Shown: positions 1 to 9,167, counted from the first letter of the stretch. The stretch: DNA of 64,000 nt from JBPEWY01 sp965224095 (GCA_965224095.1 OZ245039.1:1860001-1924000); one strand, 5' to 3'. The notes: generated from the letters alone by a model not told the origin. A program made the numbers and translations.

Positions 1-2
1 AT

Positions 3-890
3 GCCGTATACCGGGAATTCTGCAACCTTCTTAATACAACTCCTGAAAGGGTACACTCCCTTAAGCAAATTCCATTTTTGCCTATACACTTTTTCAAAAG
101 TAAAAAAGTGCAAATAGCCGGGGCTGCTGCCACACATGTTTTTTCCAGTAGTGGTACCACCGGACAGCAGGTGAGTAAACACTACATATCCGATATCGAT
201 ATTTACGAACGTAGTTTTCTCACTGCATTTAATCATTTTTACGGTTCTGTTGAAGACTATGTAGTGCTGGCCTTATTGCCTTCTTATCTGGAGCGATCCG
301 GTTCTTCTCTTGTTTACATGGTACAATCGCTCATTGAAAAATCCAACCATCCGGACAGTGGCTTTTTTTTGCATGATTACAAATTACTAATTGAAAAACT
401 TAAAGCACTGGATGCTTCCGCCCGGAAAGTATTACTCATTGGGGTTTCCTATGCATTACTTGACCTAATCGCTCTTGAACAACTTCATTTAACAAATACG
501 GTTGTCATGGAAACCGGAGGAATGAAGGGCAGGCGAAAAGAAATGATCCGGAAAGAATTGCACCATCAATTGAAACAAGGATTTGGAGTTCCGAAAATTC
601 ACTCGGAATATGGAATGACCGAATTACTTTCTCAAGCGTATTCAAAAGGTGACGGTTTGTTTAAATGCCCGCCATGGATGCAGGTAGTTATCCGAGATAG
701 TGAAGATCCGCTAACATATTTACAACAAGGAAGAACGGGAGGGATTAATATTATTGATTTAGCCAATATCAATTCGTGCTCCTTCATTGCAACCCAGGAT
801 CTGGGTAAAGTATTTAATAACGGTACATTTGAGGTTTTAGGCCGATTTGATCATTCGGATATTAGAGGCTGTAATCTTATGGTTTTATAG
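3..890 (+). CDS. LuxE-like acyl-protein synthetase (5' end outside window)
   Basis: The frame is open from the first bases of the window, so the gene begins upstream; the earliest start-like codon at 78 is an internal TTG. About 295 residues are visible. The segment FSSSGTTGQQ resembles the Ser/Thr/Gly-rich nucleotide loop of adenylate-forming enzymes, and the later HSEYGMTELLSQAY matches the E-Y-G-MTE signature of the LuxE family of long-chain fatty acid protein ligases. LuxE enzymes activate a fatty acid as an acyl-AMP and transfer it to a cysteine. No luxCDAB genes are nearby, so bioluminescence is not implied. Bacteroidota carry such proteins as acyltransferases in lipid or surface-polymer pathways; the substrate here is unknown. 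The next gene, tyrS, is convergent. Confidence 0.75.
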   Translation, partial: AVYREFCNLLNTTPERVHSLKQIPFLPIHFFKSKKVQIAGAAATHVFSSSGTTGQQVSKHYISDIDIYERSFLTAFNHFYGSVEDYVVLALLPSYLERSGSSLVYMVQSLIEKSNHPDSGFFLHDYKLLIEKLKALDASARKVLLIGVSYALLDLIALEQLHLTNTVVMETGGMKGRRKEMIRKELHHQLKQGFGVPKIHSEYGMTELLSQAYSKGDGLFKCPPWMQVVIRDSEDPLTYLQQGRTGGINIIDLANINSCSFIATQDLGKVFNNGTFEVLGRFDHSDIRGCNLMVL

Positions 891-984
891 AATGCGCTAA
901 AGTTTTGTTAAAGCTGTAATGAACGTATTCAGGATGCCACTAAGCATGTAGTAGTTTTTTCATACATAAGTTGTTTAGTTAGGT

Positions 985-1020
985 AATCCCTCTGGTTTTA
1001 TTTTCAGAGGGATTTCTTTT
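985..1020. terminator. bidirectional rho-independent terminator
   Basis: Inverted repeat AATCCCTCTG / CAGAGGGATT followed by a T-rich run, placed between the convergent LuxE-like gene and tyrS. It can serve both strands. Confidence 0.75.
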
Positions 1021-2314
1021 ATACAGCTTTTAATACAAAGTAACTCTTCTTTCCTCGTTGAAGGAGCACGTATTTGTTACTGATAAGATCGGTTTCGGTA
1101 ATCTGATAATTTTCCGATATTTTTACTTTATTCACGGAAATTGAATTCTCTTTAAGAGCCCGTCTGGCCTCTCCGTTAGAGGCTAAAAATCCGGTTTTAG
1201 CCGATAAAGCTCCAACCATATCCAATCCGTTTTTTATTTCATCAAGGGAGATCCCGGCCTGGGGAACCCCTTCAAATACATCTAAGAAGGTTTTTTCATC
1301 CAGCGATTTCAGATCTTCTTCGGTAGATTTCCCAAAGAGAATGGTAGATGCCTTTACCGCATTTTCAAAATCTTCCTTTGAATGTACCATAGTGGTCACC
1401 TCTTCCGCCAGCCGTTTTTGCAATAATCTGAGATGCGGTGTTTCCCGATGATCTTTAATCAATTTATCAATATCTTCCTTTTCCAGAAAAGTAAATATCT
1501 TAATATAATTTTCTGCATCCTCATCACTGGCATTTAACCAATACTGATAAAATTTATAGGGTGAAGTTCTTTCGGCATCAAGCCAGACATTTCCTCCCTC
1601 TGTTTTTCCAAACTTGGTTCCGTCAGCCTTGGTAATAAGCGGACATGTAAGGGCATACGCTTTTCCTCCCGTTTTTCTTCTAATAAGCTCCGTACCCGTT
1701 GTTATATTACCCCATTGATCGCTTCCCCCCATTTGCAACCTACAGTTCATTTCTCTGTAAAGGTGCAGAAAGTCATAGCCCTGAAATAACTGATAGGTAA
1801 ACTCTGTAAAACTCATTCCTTCCTTGGAATCGCTACCCAGTCGTTTTTTAACCGAGTCTTTTGCCATCATATAATTTACAGTGAGGTGTTTACCAATATC
1901 TCTGACAAATTCGATGAGGCTGAATTTTTTCATCCAGTCATAATTATTAACCAGAGCAGCAGCATTCTCAGAATTACTTTCAAAGTCTAAAAATCTTGAA
2001 AGTTGTTTTTTAATCCCTTCTATATTTTCATTTAAAGTTTTTTCGTCTAAGAGGTTTCTTTCCTGCGATTTCCCCGAAGGATCTCCTATCATTCCCGTGG
2101 CTCCCCCAACCAAAGCTATGGGAGCATGACCACAGCCTTGAAAATGCATTAAAATCATTATTTGAACCAGGCTTCCTATATGTAATGAGTCGGCTGTAGG
2201 GTCAAATCCTATATATCCTGAAACCCGTTCGTTTAACAACATTTCTTCTGTTTCCGGCATGATATCGTGCAGCATTCCTCTCCACCGTAATTCTTCAACA
2301 AAATTTTTAGGCAT
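1019..2314 (-). CDS. tyrS: tyrosyl-tRNA synthetase
   Basis: Charges tRNA-Tyr with tyrosine in the cytoplasm. The 431-residue length is normal for bacterial TyrS. The class I HIGH motif reads HIGS at residues 45-48 after GFDPTADSL, and the KMSKS loop reads KFGKT in the middle of the protein, as in the bacterial TyrS group. The tyrosine-binding segment QMGGSDQWGN is intact. A C-terminal S4 RNA-binding domain occupies about the last 70 residues (SISVNKVKI). It is a single gene with its own -7 box just upstream and a shared terminator downstream. Confidence 0.97.
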   Translation of the reverse strand: MPKNFVEELRWRGMLHDIMPETEEMLLNERVSGYIGFDPTADSLHIGSLVQIMILMHFQGCGHAPIALVGGATGMIGDPSGKSQERNLLDEKTLNENIEGIKKQLSRFLDFESNSENAAALVNNYDWMKKFSLIEFVRDIGKHLTVNYMMAKDSVKKRLGSDSKEGMSFTEFTYQLFQGYDFLHLYREMNCRLQMGGSDQWGNITTGTELIRRKTGGKAYALTCPLITKADGTKFGKTEGGNVWLDAERTSPYKFYQYWLNASDEDAENYIKIFTFLEKEDIDKLIKDHRETPHLRLLQKRLAEEVTTMVHSKEDFENAVKASTILFGKSTEEDLKSLDEKTFLDVFEGVPQAGISLDEIKNGLDMVGALSAKTGFLASNGEARRALKENSISVNKVKISENYQITETDLISNKYVLLQRGKKSYFVLKAV

Positions 2315-2336
2315 ATTCCTTTTTTTAAGACTGGGG

Positions 2337-2344
2337 CAAAGATA
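2337..2344 (-). promoter_or_regulatory. -7 box of tyrS
   Basis: TATCTTTG on the minus strand matches the Bacteroidota TAnnTTTG consensus and lies 23 bases upstream of the tyrS ATG. No clear -33 TTG is visible. Confidence 0.6.
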
Positions 2345-2423
2345 GAATAAATGTATAATTATGAATAAGGTATTTTGTATGAATCGAAGCTTTATTCCTG
2401 GTTTATTTTAGTATTTTTAACTC

Positions 2424-3431
2424 ATGATATTAGTTACCGGCGGAACGGGTTTGGTAGGGGCACATTTACTTTTTGATCTGGTAAAAAAAGGGGATAAAGT
2501 AAGGGCTATTTACAGGGCAAGCAGTAAAATAGAGGCTGTTAAAAAGGTATTTGAGTATTACACTTCAGATCCGGAAACTCTATTCAAAAAAATTGAATGG
2601 GTTGAAGCCGATATTACGGATCTTCCCGGATTATCTGATGCATTTCAGGGTGTAGAAATTGTTTACCACTGTGCCGCTTTGATTTCTTTTGATCCCTCCG
2701 ATTACTTTCAGCTCAGGAAGGCTAATATTGAAGGAACACACCACATTGTTAACCTGTGCATTTCACACAAAGTTAAAAAACTGTGTTATGTAAGTTCTAT
2801 TGCGGCAATCGGTAAGCCGGAACCTTCCAATGCGGTTATAACCGAAGAAACCTCCTGGAATCCGGAAGCAGACAATAACGTTTATGCCATTACAAAATTT
2901 GGAGCAGAAATGGAAGTTTGGCGAGGAACGCAGGAAGGGGTAAATGCGGTTATTGTTAATCCGGGAGTTATTTTAGGTTCCGGATTTTGGCATCAGGGCA
3001 GCGGCGTTTTATTAAAGCTGGTTAAAAAAGGTATTCCCTTTTATCCGTATGGAAGCACCGGTTTTGTGGATGTGCTTGATGTAACGCGACTCATGATTGA
3101 ATTAATGCAAAGTAATATTAAAAACGAACGATTTATAGTGGTTTCGGAGAATCTGGTTTTTGGTGATGTTTTTAAGAGGATTGCCAAAAAAATAAATGTT
3201 CCTCCTCCCACAAAGTCACTAAAGGTCTGGCAACTAAAGCTCGCATGGCGTCTGGATTGGCTTCGGAGTACTTTAACGGGAAAAAAGAGAAAGTTAACCA
3301 GGTGGACTGTACAATCGCTTACTACCCAGGATACTTACAGTAATAACAAAATAAAATCTGCGCTTGATTATACTTTCATTCCCATGGAGGAAACCCTAGA
3401 TCGGGTTTGTGCTCATTTTAGTTCGGACTAA
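2424..3431 (+). CDS. NAD-dependent epimerase/dehydratase (extended SDR)
   Basis: A 335-residue extended short-chain dehydrogenase. The N-terminal Rossmann motif GGTGLVG is at residues 6-12 and the catalytic YxxxK is Tyr154/Lys158, with the VSSIAAIG strand before it. It resembles the flavanone-reductase-like or 3-beta-hydroxysteroid-dehydrogenase-like SDRs common in Flavobacteriia; the substrate cannot be assigned. It is convergent with the DUF4296 lipoprotein gene and overlaps its end by 4 bases. A TATTTTTA element sits only 4 bases before the ATG, so the transcript may be nearly leaderless. Confidence 0.85.
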   Translation: MILVTGGTGLVGAHLLFDLVKKGDKVRAIYRASSKIEAVKKVFEYYTSDPETLFKKIEWVEADITDLPGLSDAFQGVEIVYHCAALISFDPSDYFQLRKANIEGTHHIVNLCISHKVKKLCYVSSIAAIGKPEPSNAVITEETSWNPEADNNVYAITKFGAEMEVWRGTQEGVNAVIVNPGVILGSGFWHQGSGVLLKLVKKGIPFYPYGSTGFVDVLDVTRLMIELMQSNIKNERFIVVSENLVFGDVFKRIAKKINVPPPTKSLKVWQLKLAWRLDWLRSTLTGKKRKLTRWTVQSLTTQDTYSNNKIKSALDYTFIPMEETLDRVCAHFSSD

Positions 3432-3802
3432 GGTTTTTTAATAGGTTTTTCATTTTTTTCCCGATCTATCTCCTCCAGACTATCTTTCAATTGTTTCAAC
3501 CGCATTTCGATTTCTTCGTATAATAAGGCATACGATTCCGGATCGGATGCATAATATTTGGTGCTTTCTGCAAACTGAAGACTGTCAATTTGGTATTTTT
3601 CGTAAACGTATCGTTCAGGAAGCAGGTGATTGGCACGTAAAACATCAACTCCCGTATTGCGGGTGGCATTCAGAATAGCCATGTCATAAATAATTTCTTT
3701 CATCACATGCTCCGGGATTAGGTTTTCAGGTTTTTTCACAGTTTCCCTCACACAGCCCGCAAGTAGTAAAAAAAGTACTATTTTAAAAATTCTAATTCCC
3801 AT
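3428..3802 (-). CDS. DUF4296 family lipoprotein
   Basis: A 124-residue protein with a short N-terminal hydrophobic signal ending in the lipobox LLAGC, so it is predicted to be a lipidated envelope protein. The rest is charged and helical, rich in Glu and Lys, with the conserved stretch EHVMKEIIYDMAILNA that I recognise as the Bacteroidota family DUF4296. The function is unknown. It begins 2 bases after the dihydroorotase stop, so it is the last gene of the glycosyltransferase-pyrC operon. It overlaps the 3' end of the opposing epimerase by 4 bases. Confidence 0.8.
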   Translation of the reverse strand: MGIRIFKIVLFLLLAGCVRETVKKPENLIPEHVMKEIIYDMAILNATRNTGVDVLRANHLLPERYVYEKYQIDSLQFAESTKYYASDPESYALLYEEIEMRLKQLKDSLEEIDREKNEKPIKKP

Positions 3803-3804
3803 AC

Positions 3805-5142
3805 CTATCTGTCAAATGTTAAACGCATAGCTTTCTTCTCTCCTGAGAAATTCCCGTTTTCATATGCCAAATGCCCATTTACAAACGTATGCGTGATCTT
3901 CGATCGAAATTGGGTCCCCTCAAAAGGAGACCAGCCACATTTGTATAAAATATTCCCCGAATTTACCGTCCACGGAGTATTTATATCAATCAACACCAAA
4001 TCTGCAAAATACCCCGCTCTTATAAATCCGCGTTTCTCAATTTGAAATAAAACAGCCGGATTATGACACATTTTTTCTACAATTTTTTCAAGGGAGATCC
4101 TGCCTTGATGGTATGCTTCCAAAACCGCCGGAAGCGCATGTTGAACGAGAGGGCCTCCGGATGGAGCTGACATATATGCATTTTTTTTCTCCGCCATCGT
4201 ATGCGGTGCATGATCTGTAGCTATTACATCAATTCTGTCATCTAACAAGGCTTCCCATAATCCTGCTCTGTCCGCCTGTGTTTTTACTGCGGGATTCCAT
4301 TTAATAAGGGTTCCCTTCTTATCGTAATCGTCTTCGGTAAACCAAAGGTGATGCACACACACCTCAGCAGTAATTTTCTTCTCCGAAAGTGGAATATTAT
4401 TTGAGAACAAATCCGTTTCCCTGGCTGTAGATACATGAAACACATGCAATCGTGCCCCTGTTTTCTTTGCCAGATTAACGGCCTTGGAAGACGATAAGTA
4501 ACAGGCTTTTTCACTTCGAATAATCGGATGAAGCTTCACAGGGATATCATCTCCGTATATACGCCGATATTTCTCCAGATTATTTCGTATGGTTCCTTCA
4601 TCTTCACAATGCGCCGAAATAACCATTTCCGTATTCTTAAAAATCTTTTCCAGTACGCTTTCGTCATCCACTAACATATTGCCCGTTGATGATCCGAGAA
4701 AAAGCTTAACTCCGGAACAGGATTTTTTATCTAATCTTTTTAATTCTTCTAAATTATCATTGGTTCCACCAAATAAAAAGGAATAGTTAGCATATGAAGT
4801 TTTCGCAGCGAGTTCAAATTTTTCTTCCAGACGTTCAATGGTTGTTGTTTGAGGGTTTGTATTGGGCTGTTCCATATAAGTAGTTATACCACCCGCCAAT
4901 GCTGCCCTGCTTTCCGTTTCAATAGTTGCTTTATGCGTGAGCCCCGGCTCTCTGAAATGCACCTGATCGTCAATAACACCGGGAATTAACAGTTTTCCGC
5001 GGGCATCTATAACCTTATAATGTGTTTTAGCCTCAATACGCTTATCTATTTTTTCAATTTTCGTATCCTTTATCAGAACATCGTACTCTGCAGTTTGTCC
5101 TTCATTAACAGTTCTTGTATTTTTTAGTAGCGTATAGCTCAT
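3805..5142 (-). CDS. pyrC: dihydroorotase (class I type)
   Basis: An amidohydrolase of 445 residues that closes carbamoyl-aspartate to dihydroorotate in pyrimidine synthesis. Visible family features are the N-terminal metal-site segment DDQVHFREPG (residues 58-67), GVKLFLGSSTG with the lysine expected to be carboxylated, SAHCED, the FHVSTA histidine, and ATDHAPHT with the catalytic Asp. The first residue of the usual HxH pair is Gln60 rather than His, while His62 is kept. The gene lies 3 bases after the glycosyltransferase and 2 bases before the DUF4296 lipoprotein. Other amidohydrolases (hydantoinase, allantoinase) are less likely given the REPG and DHAPH motifs. Confidence 0.88.
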   Translation of the reverse strand: MSYTLLKNTRTVNEGQTAEYDVLIKDTKIEKIDKRIEAKTHYKVIDARGKLLIPGVIDDQVHFREPGLTHKATIETESRAALAGGITTYMEQPNTNPQTTTIERLEEKFELAAKTSYANYSFLFGGTNDNLEELKRLDKKSCSGVKLFLGSSTGNMLVDDESVLEKIFKNTEMVISAHCEDEGTIRNNLEKYRRIYGDDIPVKLHPIIRSEKACYLSSSKAVNLAKKTGARLHVFHVSTARETDLFSNNIPLSEKKITAEVCVHHLWFTEDDYDKKGTLIKWNPAVKTQADRAGLWEALLDDRIDVIATDHAPHTMAEKKNAYMSAPSGGPLVQHALPAVLEAYHQGRISLEKIVEKMCHNPAVLFQIEKRGFIRAGYFADLVLIDINTPWTVNSGNILYKCGWSPFEGTQFRSKITHTFVNGHLAYENGNFSGEKKAMRLTFDR

Positions 5143-5145
5143 TCC

Positions 5146-5877
5146 TTAAAATTTATCGTTTTGAAAAAGGCTTCGAAATTTCATTTTTAACACTCCGAAA
5201 ATTGCTTCATTAATAATTTTATAATTCATCTTGGAATTTCCCTTAACCCGATCTTTAAATATAATAGGTACCTCAACCAGTTTAAATTTTTTAAGGTACG
5301 CTTTAAATTTCATTTCAATTTGAAAAGCATACCCGACAAATTTTATCTCATCCAGGTTTAAAGCTTCCAAAACTTCCCTGCGATAGCAGATAAATCCAGC
5401 TGTAGGATCAAAAACCTTCATCCCCGTAATAAAACGCACATAAAATGATGCCCCATATGAGAGAAGAATACGGTTGAGCGGCCAGTTCACTACATTAATA
5501 CCCTTTATATATCTGGACCCGATAGCTATATCGGCACCATCCTCAGCACAGGCGGCATATAATTTTAAAAGATCTGTTGGATTATGTGAAAAGTCAGCGT
5601 CCATTTCAAATATATACGCATAGTTTTTTTCAAGGGCCCACTTAAATCCTTCAATATAAGCAGGGCCCAATCCGGTTTTTTCCTCCCGTACTTTTAAAAA
5701 TAATGAATTCGAATATTGCTCTTGCAGCCTCCTTACTTTTTCGGAAGTATTATCTGGAGAGTTGTCATCAACAATAAGTATATGAAACCGACGATCCAAC
5801 CCGAAAACGGCATGAATTATATTTTCTATGTTCTCTACTTCGTTATACGTAGGGATAATAACCAGGCTGTCGCTCAT
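5146..5877 (-). CDS. polyprenol-phosphate mannosyltransferase-like glycosyltransferase
   Basis: A 243-residue GT2-family enzyme. The N-terminus VIIPTYNEVENI and the DDNSPDNT segment are typical of the dolichol-phosphate mannose synthase group, and the acidic metal site is in MDADFSHNP. No clear C-terminal membrane pair is present, so it is the short soluble or peripheral form that transfers a hexose from a nucleotide sugar to a polyprenyl phosphate. It is the first gene of the operon with pyrC and the DUF4296 lipoprotein; the link to pyrimidine synthesis is positional and conserved in related genomes as far as I recall. A -7 box lies just upstream. Confidence 0.87.
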   Translation of the reverse strand: MSDSLVIIPTYNEVENIENIIHAVFGLDRRFHILIVDDNSPDNTSEKVRRLQEQYSNSLFLKVREEKTGLGPAYIEGFKWALEKNYAYIFEMDADFSHNPTDLLKLYAACAEDGADIAIGSRYIKGINVVNWPLNRILLSYGASFYVRFITGMKVFDPTAGFICYRREVLEALNLDEIKFVGYAFQIEMKFKAYLKKFKLVEVPIIFKDRVKGNSKMNYKIINEAIFGVLKMKFRSLFQNDKF

Positions 5878-5899
5878 TAATTATAAAATAGCTTGAACG

Positions 5900-5907
5900 C
5901 AAAAATA
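5900..5907 (-). promoter_or_regulatory. -7 box of the glycosyltransferase-pyrC operon
   Basis: TATTTTTG on the minus strand, 23 bases upstream of the glycosyltransferase ATG, fits the TAnnTTTG consensus. Confidence 0.55.
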
Positions 5908-5984
5908 ACACTTTCCCCGTACACCCCGGAAGTCTCGACCCATAATTATATTTTTAGGTATGCTACTCTTTTGGTAAAAAGATT

Positions 5985-5992
5985 TACCTTTG
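5985..5992 (+). promoter_or_regulatory. -7 box of the DUF4271-hemD operon
   Basis: TACCTTTG, an exact TAnnTTTG match, lies 31 bases upstream of the DUF4271 start. A -33 element at the right spacing is not obvious. Confidence 0.55.
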
Positions 5993-6023
5993 GTTCGGCA
6001 TTGTTAAATTTCCTGATTTTTAC

Positions 6024-6680
6024 ATGGAGGCTGTTCTTAAAACAACGTTTTCAAATGATTGGATTACCGGAATTTTCATTTTAATTCTGGTTCTTCTTTC
6101 GGTAGCAAAAGTAACCTATGCAAACAGATTCCTGGATTTTATCATACTTCCCTTTAACAACAAGTATTTAATGGTTTACAATAAGGAGCAAACGCTTCTA
6201 CATCCTTTTAATATTCTGATGTCTCTGATACAGGTATTCTCGATCGCCGCATTTGCCATGGTAGCTATTAATGCCATGCACTGGGATTTTTTTCCGGAAA
6301 TAAACAACCAATATTTGCTGGTGGCCATCCTTATTGTTCTGGCCCTTACCGCTAAAATTCTTGTTCAAAAAATTATAGGGAATCTTTTTGAAATTGATCA
6401 GCCTATTGAACAGTATATTTATAAAAAATTAAGTTACTTTAATTTTTCCAGTTTAATACTTTATGCGGCAAGTATTATTTTTACTTACGTTGTTCAACCC
6501 ACTAAAATGGGGCTTTTGTTTTTTCTTATCATTTTTGTCCTAATCAATTTAATAGGCTGGTTTATAACGATTAAAAACTATCAAAATCAGATTCTTGACA
6601 AGTTGTTTTATTTTATTTTGTATCTTTGCGCTCTCGAAATAGCACCCTATCTTGTTGGTTTTTTAGTACTAAGTCAGTAA
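6024..6680 (+). CDS. DUF4271 family integral membrane protein
   Basis: A 218-residue protein with about six hydrophobic helices and short polar loops, including WITGIFILILVLLSVAK near the N-terminus. I recognise it as the Bacteroidota DUF4271 family, whose role is not established. It sits 26 bases upstream of uroporphyrinogen-III synthase on the same strand, an arrangement seen widely in Flavobacteriia. The chosen start follows the -7 box at 5985-5992. A second TATCTTTG inside the gene at 6621-6628 could give hemD extra expression. Confidence 0.8.
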   Translation: MEAVLKTTFSNDWITGIFILILVLLSVAKVTYANRFLDFIILPFNNKYLMVYNKEQTLLHPFNILMSLIQVFSIAAFAMVAINAMHWDFFPEINNQYLLVAILIVLALTAKILVQKIIGNLFEIDQPIEQYIYKKLSYFNFSSLILYAASIIFTYVVQPTKMGLLFFLIIFVLINLIGWFITIKNYQNQILDKLFYFILYLCALEIAPYLVGFLVLSQ

Positions 6681-6706
6681 ATATGGTGCATAGCAAAGGT
6701 TAATCT

Positions 6707-7453
6707 ATGAAAGTGAAAACAATTTTGGTTTCGCAACCAGAACCTAAGGTAGAGAATTCACCCTATGCTCAACTTGTTGAAAAGCAAAAGGTGAAAATTG
6801 ATTTCAGACCTTTTATTCACGTTGAAGGCGTTGATGCCAAAGATGTAAGGCAACAAAAAATTGATCTTAACAATTTTACAGCTATTATTCTTACCAGTAG
6901 GAATTCCGTAGACCATTTTTTCAGAATCGCCGAAGAAATGCGTTTTAAAGTGCCTGATACCATGAAGTATTTTTGTCAGTCGGAAGCAGTAGCTTACTAT
7001 CTTCAAAAATATGTGGTATACAGGAAACGTAAAATTTATGTCGGTAAAAGAACCTTCCAGGATTTGGTTCCACTTATCAAAAAGTATAAGGATGAAAAAT
7101 TTCTTTTACCTTCATCCGATGTTCTTAAAGCCATCGTACCAAGTTCACTGGATGAATTAAGCGTTGATTGGAAAAGAGCCATTTTCTACAAAACAGTAAT
7201 AAGCGATCTTTCCGACTTAAGAAATGTGTATTACGATATCCTGGTTTTCTTTAGTCCGTCAGGTATTGAATCGTTGTTTAAGAATTTTCCTGATTTTCAG
7301 CAAAACAATACGCGAATAGCCGTATTTGGAAATACCACGGTTAATGCTGCCAACAAAGCAGGGCTCCGTATTGATATTCAGGCTCCGACGCCGGAAACAC
7401 CTTCCATGACCATGGCGCTTGAAAAATATATTTTACAGGCTAATAGAAAATAA
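6707..7453 (+). CDS. hemD: uroporphyrinogen-III synthase
   Basis: A 248-residue HemD-type protein that cyclises hydroxymethylbilane to uroporphyrinogen III in heme synthesis. Family features are the two-domain layout and the segments AIILTSRNSVDHFF (about residues 64-77) and VFFSPSGIESLF, with the C-terminal stretch IAVFGNTTVNAA. HemD sequences vary widely, so the call rests on these strand-turn motifs and on the conserved DUF4271 neighbour. It ends before a strong terminator shared with pckA. Confidence 0.88.
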   Translation: MKVKTILVSQPEPKVENSPYAQLVEKQKVKIDFRPFIHVEGVDAKDVRQQKIDLNNFTAIILTSRNSVDHFFRIAEEMRFKVPDTMKYFCQSEAVAYYLQKYVVYRKRKIYVGKRTFQDLVPLIKKYKDEKFLLPSSDVLKAIVPSSLDELSVDWKRAIFYKTVISDLSDLRNVYYDILVFFSPSGIESLFKNFPDFQQNNTRIAVFGNTTVNAANKAGLRIDIQAPTPETPSMTMALEKYILQANRK

Positions 7454-7470
7454 TCCCTTATCTAAGTATA

Positions 7471-7508
7471 AACAAAAAATCCTCCGAAGTATGGAGGATT
7501 TTTTGTTT
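7471..7508. terminator. bidirectional rho-independent terminator
   Basis: Long inverted repeat with arms AACAAAAAATCCTCC and GGAGGATTTTTTGTT around a 7-base loop, placed between convergent hemD and pckA. The A and T flanks make it functional on either strand. Confidence 0.85.
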
Positions 7509-7530
7509 ATAGCGTTGGTGCTTCCGTGTT

Positions 7531-9126
7531 TTATGCAGGCGCTCCTCCCATAATTTCTTTATTCGCAAATTCCTCGAATTTTTTAAAGTTTTGTTTAAAT
7601 GAAGATGCCAATTCTTGAGCTTTAAGGTCGTACGCCGATGTATTCTCCCAGGTTTGTCTGGGGTTTAATACCTCGGAAGGTACGTTCGGACAGCTTTTCG
7701 GCATGCTTAGATTAAATACCGGGTGAACTTCATAATCAACGGCATTTAAAGCATCTTCCATAGCTGCTTTAATCATAGCCCGCGTATACTTTAGTTTCAT
7801 TCTTGATCCCACACCGTAAGCTCCTCCCGTCCATCCGGTATTAACGAGCCACACATTAACTCCGGTCTCTTTCATTTTCGCACTTAACATTTCGGCATAT
7901 TTTGTTGGGTGCAAAGGCATAAACGGTGCACCAAAACAAGCAGAAAAAGACGGAAGGGGTTCGTTAATTCCTTCTTCTGTTCCTGCCACTTTTGCGGTAT
8001 ATCCGGAAATAAAATGATAAGCAGCCTGACCCGGGGTTAACTTTGAAATTGGTGGCAAAACACCAAAGGCATCAGCTGTTAGAAAAAATATATTCTTAGG
8101 GTGATGTCCTATAGAAGGTTTTTGTATTTTTTCTATATGATATATAGGATAACTAACCCGGGTATTTTGAGTAATGGAAACATCTTCAAAATCTACATCC
8201 CCCTCATCATCCATAATCACATTTTCCAGAATGGCTCCCCGCTTAATAGCGTGAAATATTTCGGGCTCACTATCTTCGGTCAGATTAATGGCTTTGGCAT
8301 AGCAACCCCCTTCAAAGTTAAATACACTGTTTTCACTGGTCCATCCATGTTCATCATCTCCAATTAGCTTCCGATCCGGATCTGCCGATAATGTTGTTTT
8401 TCCGGTTCCCGAAAGGCCAAAGAAAATTGCGGTATCTCCCGCTTCTCCAACATTTGCACTACAGTGCATGGGAAGTGTGTTTTTATCTACCGGAAGGATA
8501 AAATTCAAAGCCGAAAAAATCCCTTTTTTAATTTCGCCTGTATAGCCTGTACCACCCACAAGGGCAATTTTACGTGTAAAATTGAGAATTGCGAAATTGT
8601 GCTGCCTTGTTCCATCAATCTCAGGGTCTGCCATAAACTCAGGGGCGTTAATCACTATCCATTCCGGAGAAAAACTATCCAACTCCTCATCCTGAAGTCT
8701 TAAAAACATATTGTAAACAAACAAATTACTCCATGGATATTCGTTCACCACACGTATATTCAGGCGATACTTATCATCGGCACAGGCGTAACAATCTCTG
8801 ACAAACACCTCTTTTCCCGATAAGTACGCTACTACTTTATTATATAAGCTGTCAAACTTCTCAGAATCAAACGGGATATTAATATTACCCCACCAAACCG
8901 CGTCTTTTGTAATATCGTCTTTAACAATAAAACGATCTTTGGGCGACCTTCCCGTAAATTCTCCGGTATTTACTGCCAGCGCTCCTGAAGAAGCTTCCGC
9001 ACCCATTCCTTTGGCAATAGTAATTTCATGTAACTGATCGGGTGAAAGCTGATAATTGATCTTGGCATTTTTAATACCATATTGATCCAACGAAATCGAT
9101 TTCGTTTTAAGCATATTATTGCTCAT
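7531..9126 (-). CDS. pckA: phosphoenolpyruvate carboxykinase (ATP)
   Basis: Converts oxaloacetate and ATP to phosphoenolpyruvate in gluconeogenesis. The ATP-dependent family is shown by the P-loop GLSGTGKTTLS, the following metal-binding DDEHGW, the substrate-site GRSPKDRF near the N-terminus, and NTGWTGGAYG. The protein is 531 residues from the start used here, normal for PckA. A longer reading to 9162 is rejected because that codon falls inside the -7 box at 9160-9167. It is monocistronic, with the strong terminator at 7471-7508 behind it. Confidence 0.97.
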   Translation of the reverse strand: MSNNMLKTKSISLDQYGIKNAKINYQLSPDQLHEITIAKGMGAEASSGALAVNTGEFTGRSPKDRFIVKDDITKDAVWWGNINIPFDSEKFDSLYNKVVAYLSGKEVFVRDCYACADDKYRLNIRVVNEYPWSNLFVYNMFLRLQDEELDSFSPEWIVINAPEFMADPEIDGTRQHNFAILNFTRKIALVGGTGYTGEIKKGIFSALNFILPVDKNTLPMHCSANVGEAGDTAIFFGLSGTGKTTLSADPDRKLIGDDEHGWTSENSVFNFEGGCYAKAINLTEDSEPEIFHAIKRGAILENVIMDDEGDVDFEDVSITQNTRVSYPIYHIEKIQKPSIGHHPKNIFFLTADAFGVLPPISKLTPGQAAYHFISGYTAKVAGTEEGINEPLPSFSACFGAPFMPLHPTKYAEMLSAKMKETGVNVWLVNTGWTGGAYGVGSRMKLKYTRAMIKAAMEDALNAVDYEVHPVFNLSMPKSCPNVPSEVLNPRQTWENTSAYDLKAQELASSFKQNFKKFEEFANKEIMGGAPA

Positions 9127-9159
9127 GGTTTTTGGTTTTGTCGTGTTGTTTTTAAAACG

Positions 9160-9167
9160 CAAAAATA
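9160..9167 (-). promoter_or_regulatory. -7 box of pckA
   Basis: TATTTTTG on the minus strand, about 33 bases upstream of the chosen ATG. It overlaps the first codon of the longer open frame and so argues for the shorter PckA. Confidence 0.6.

Noticed and set aside
891..984. The interval before the first terminator as a possible gene
   Set aside because: No open frame or structure beyond the terminator was seen.
9127..9162. A 12-residue N-terminal extension of PckA
   Set aside because: Its first codon lies in the promoter -7 box.
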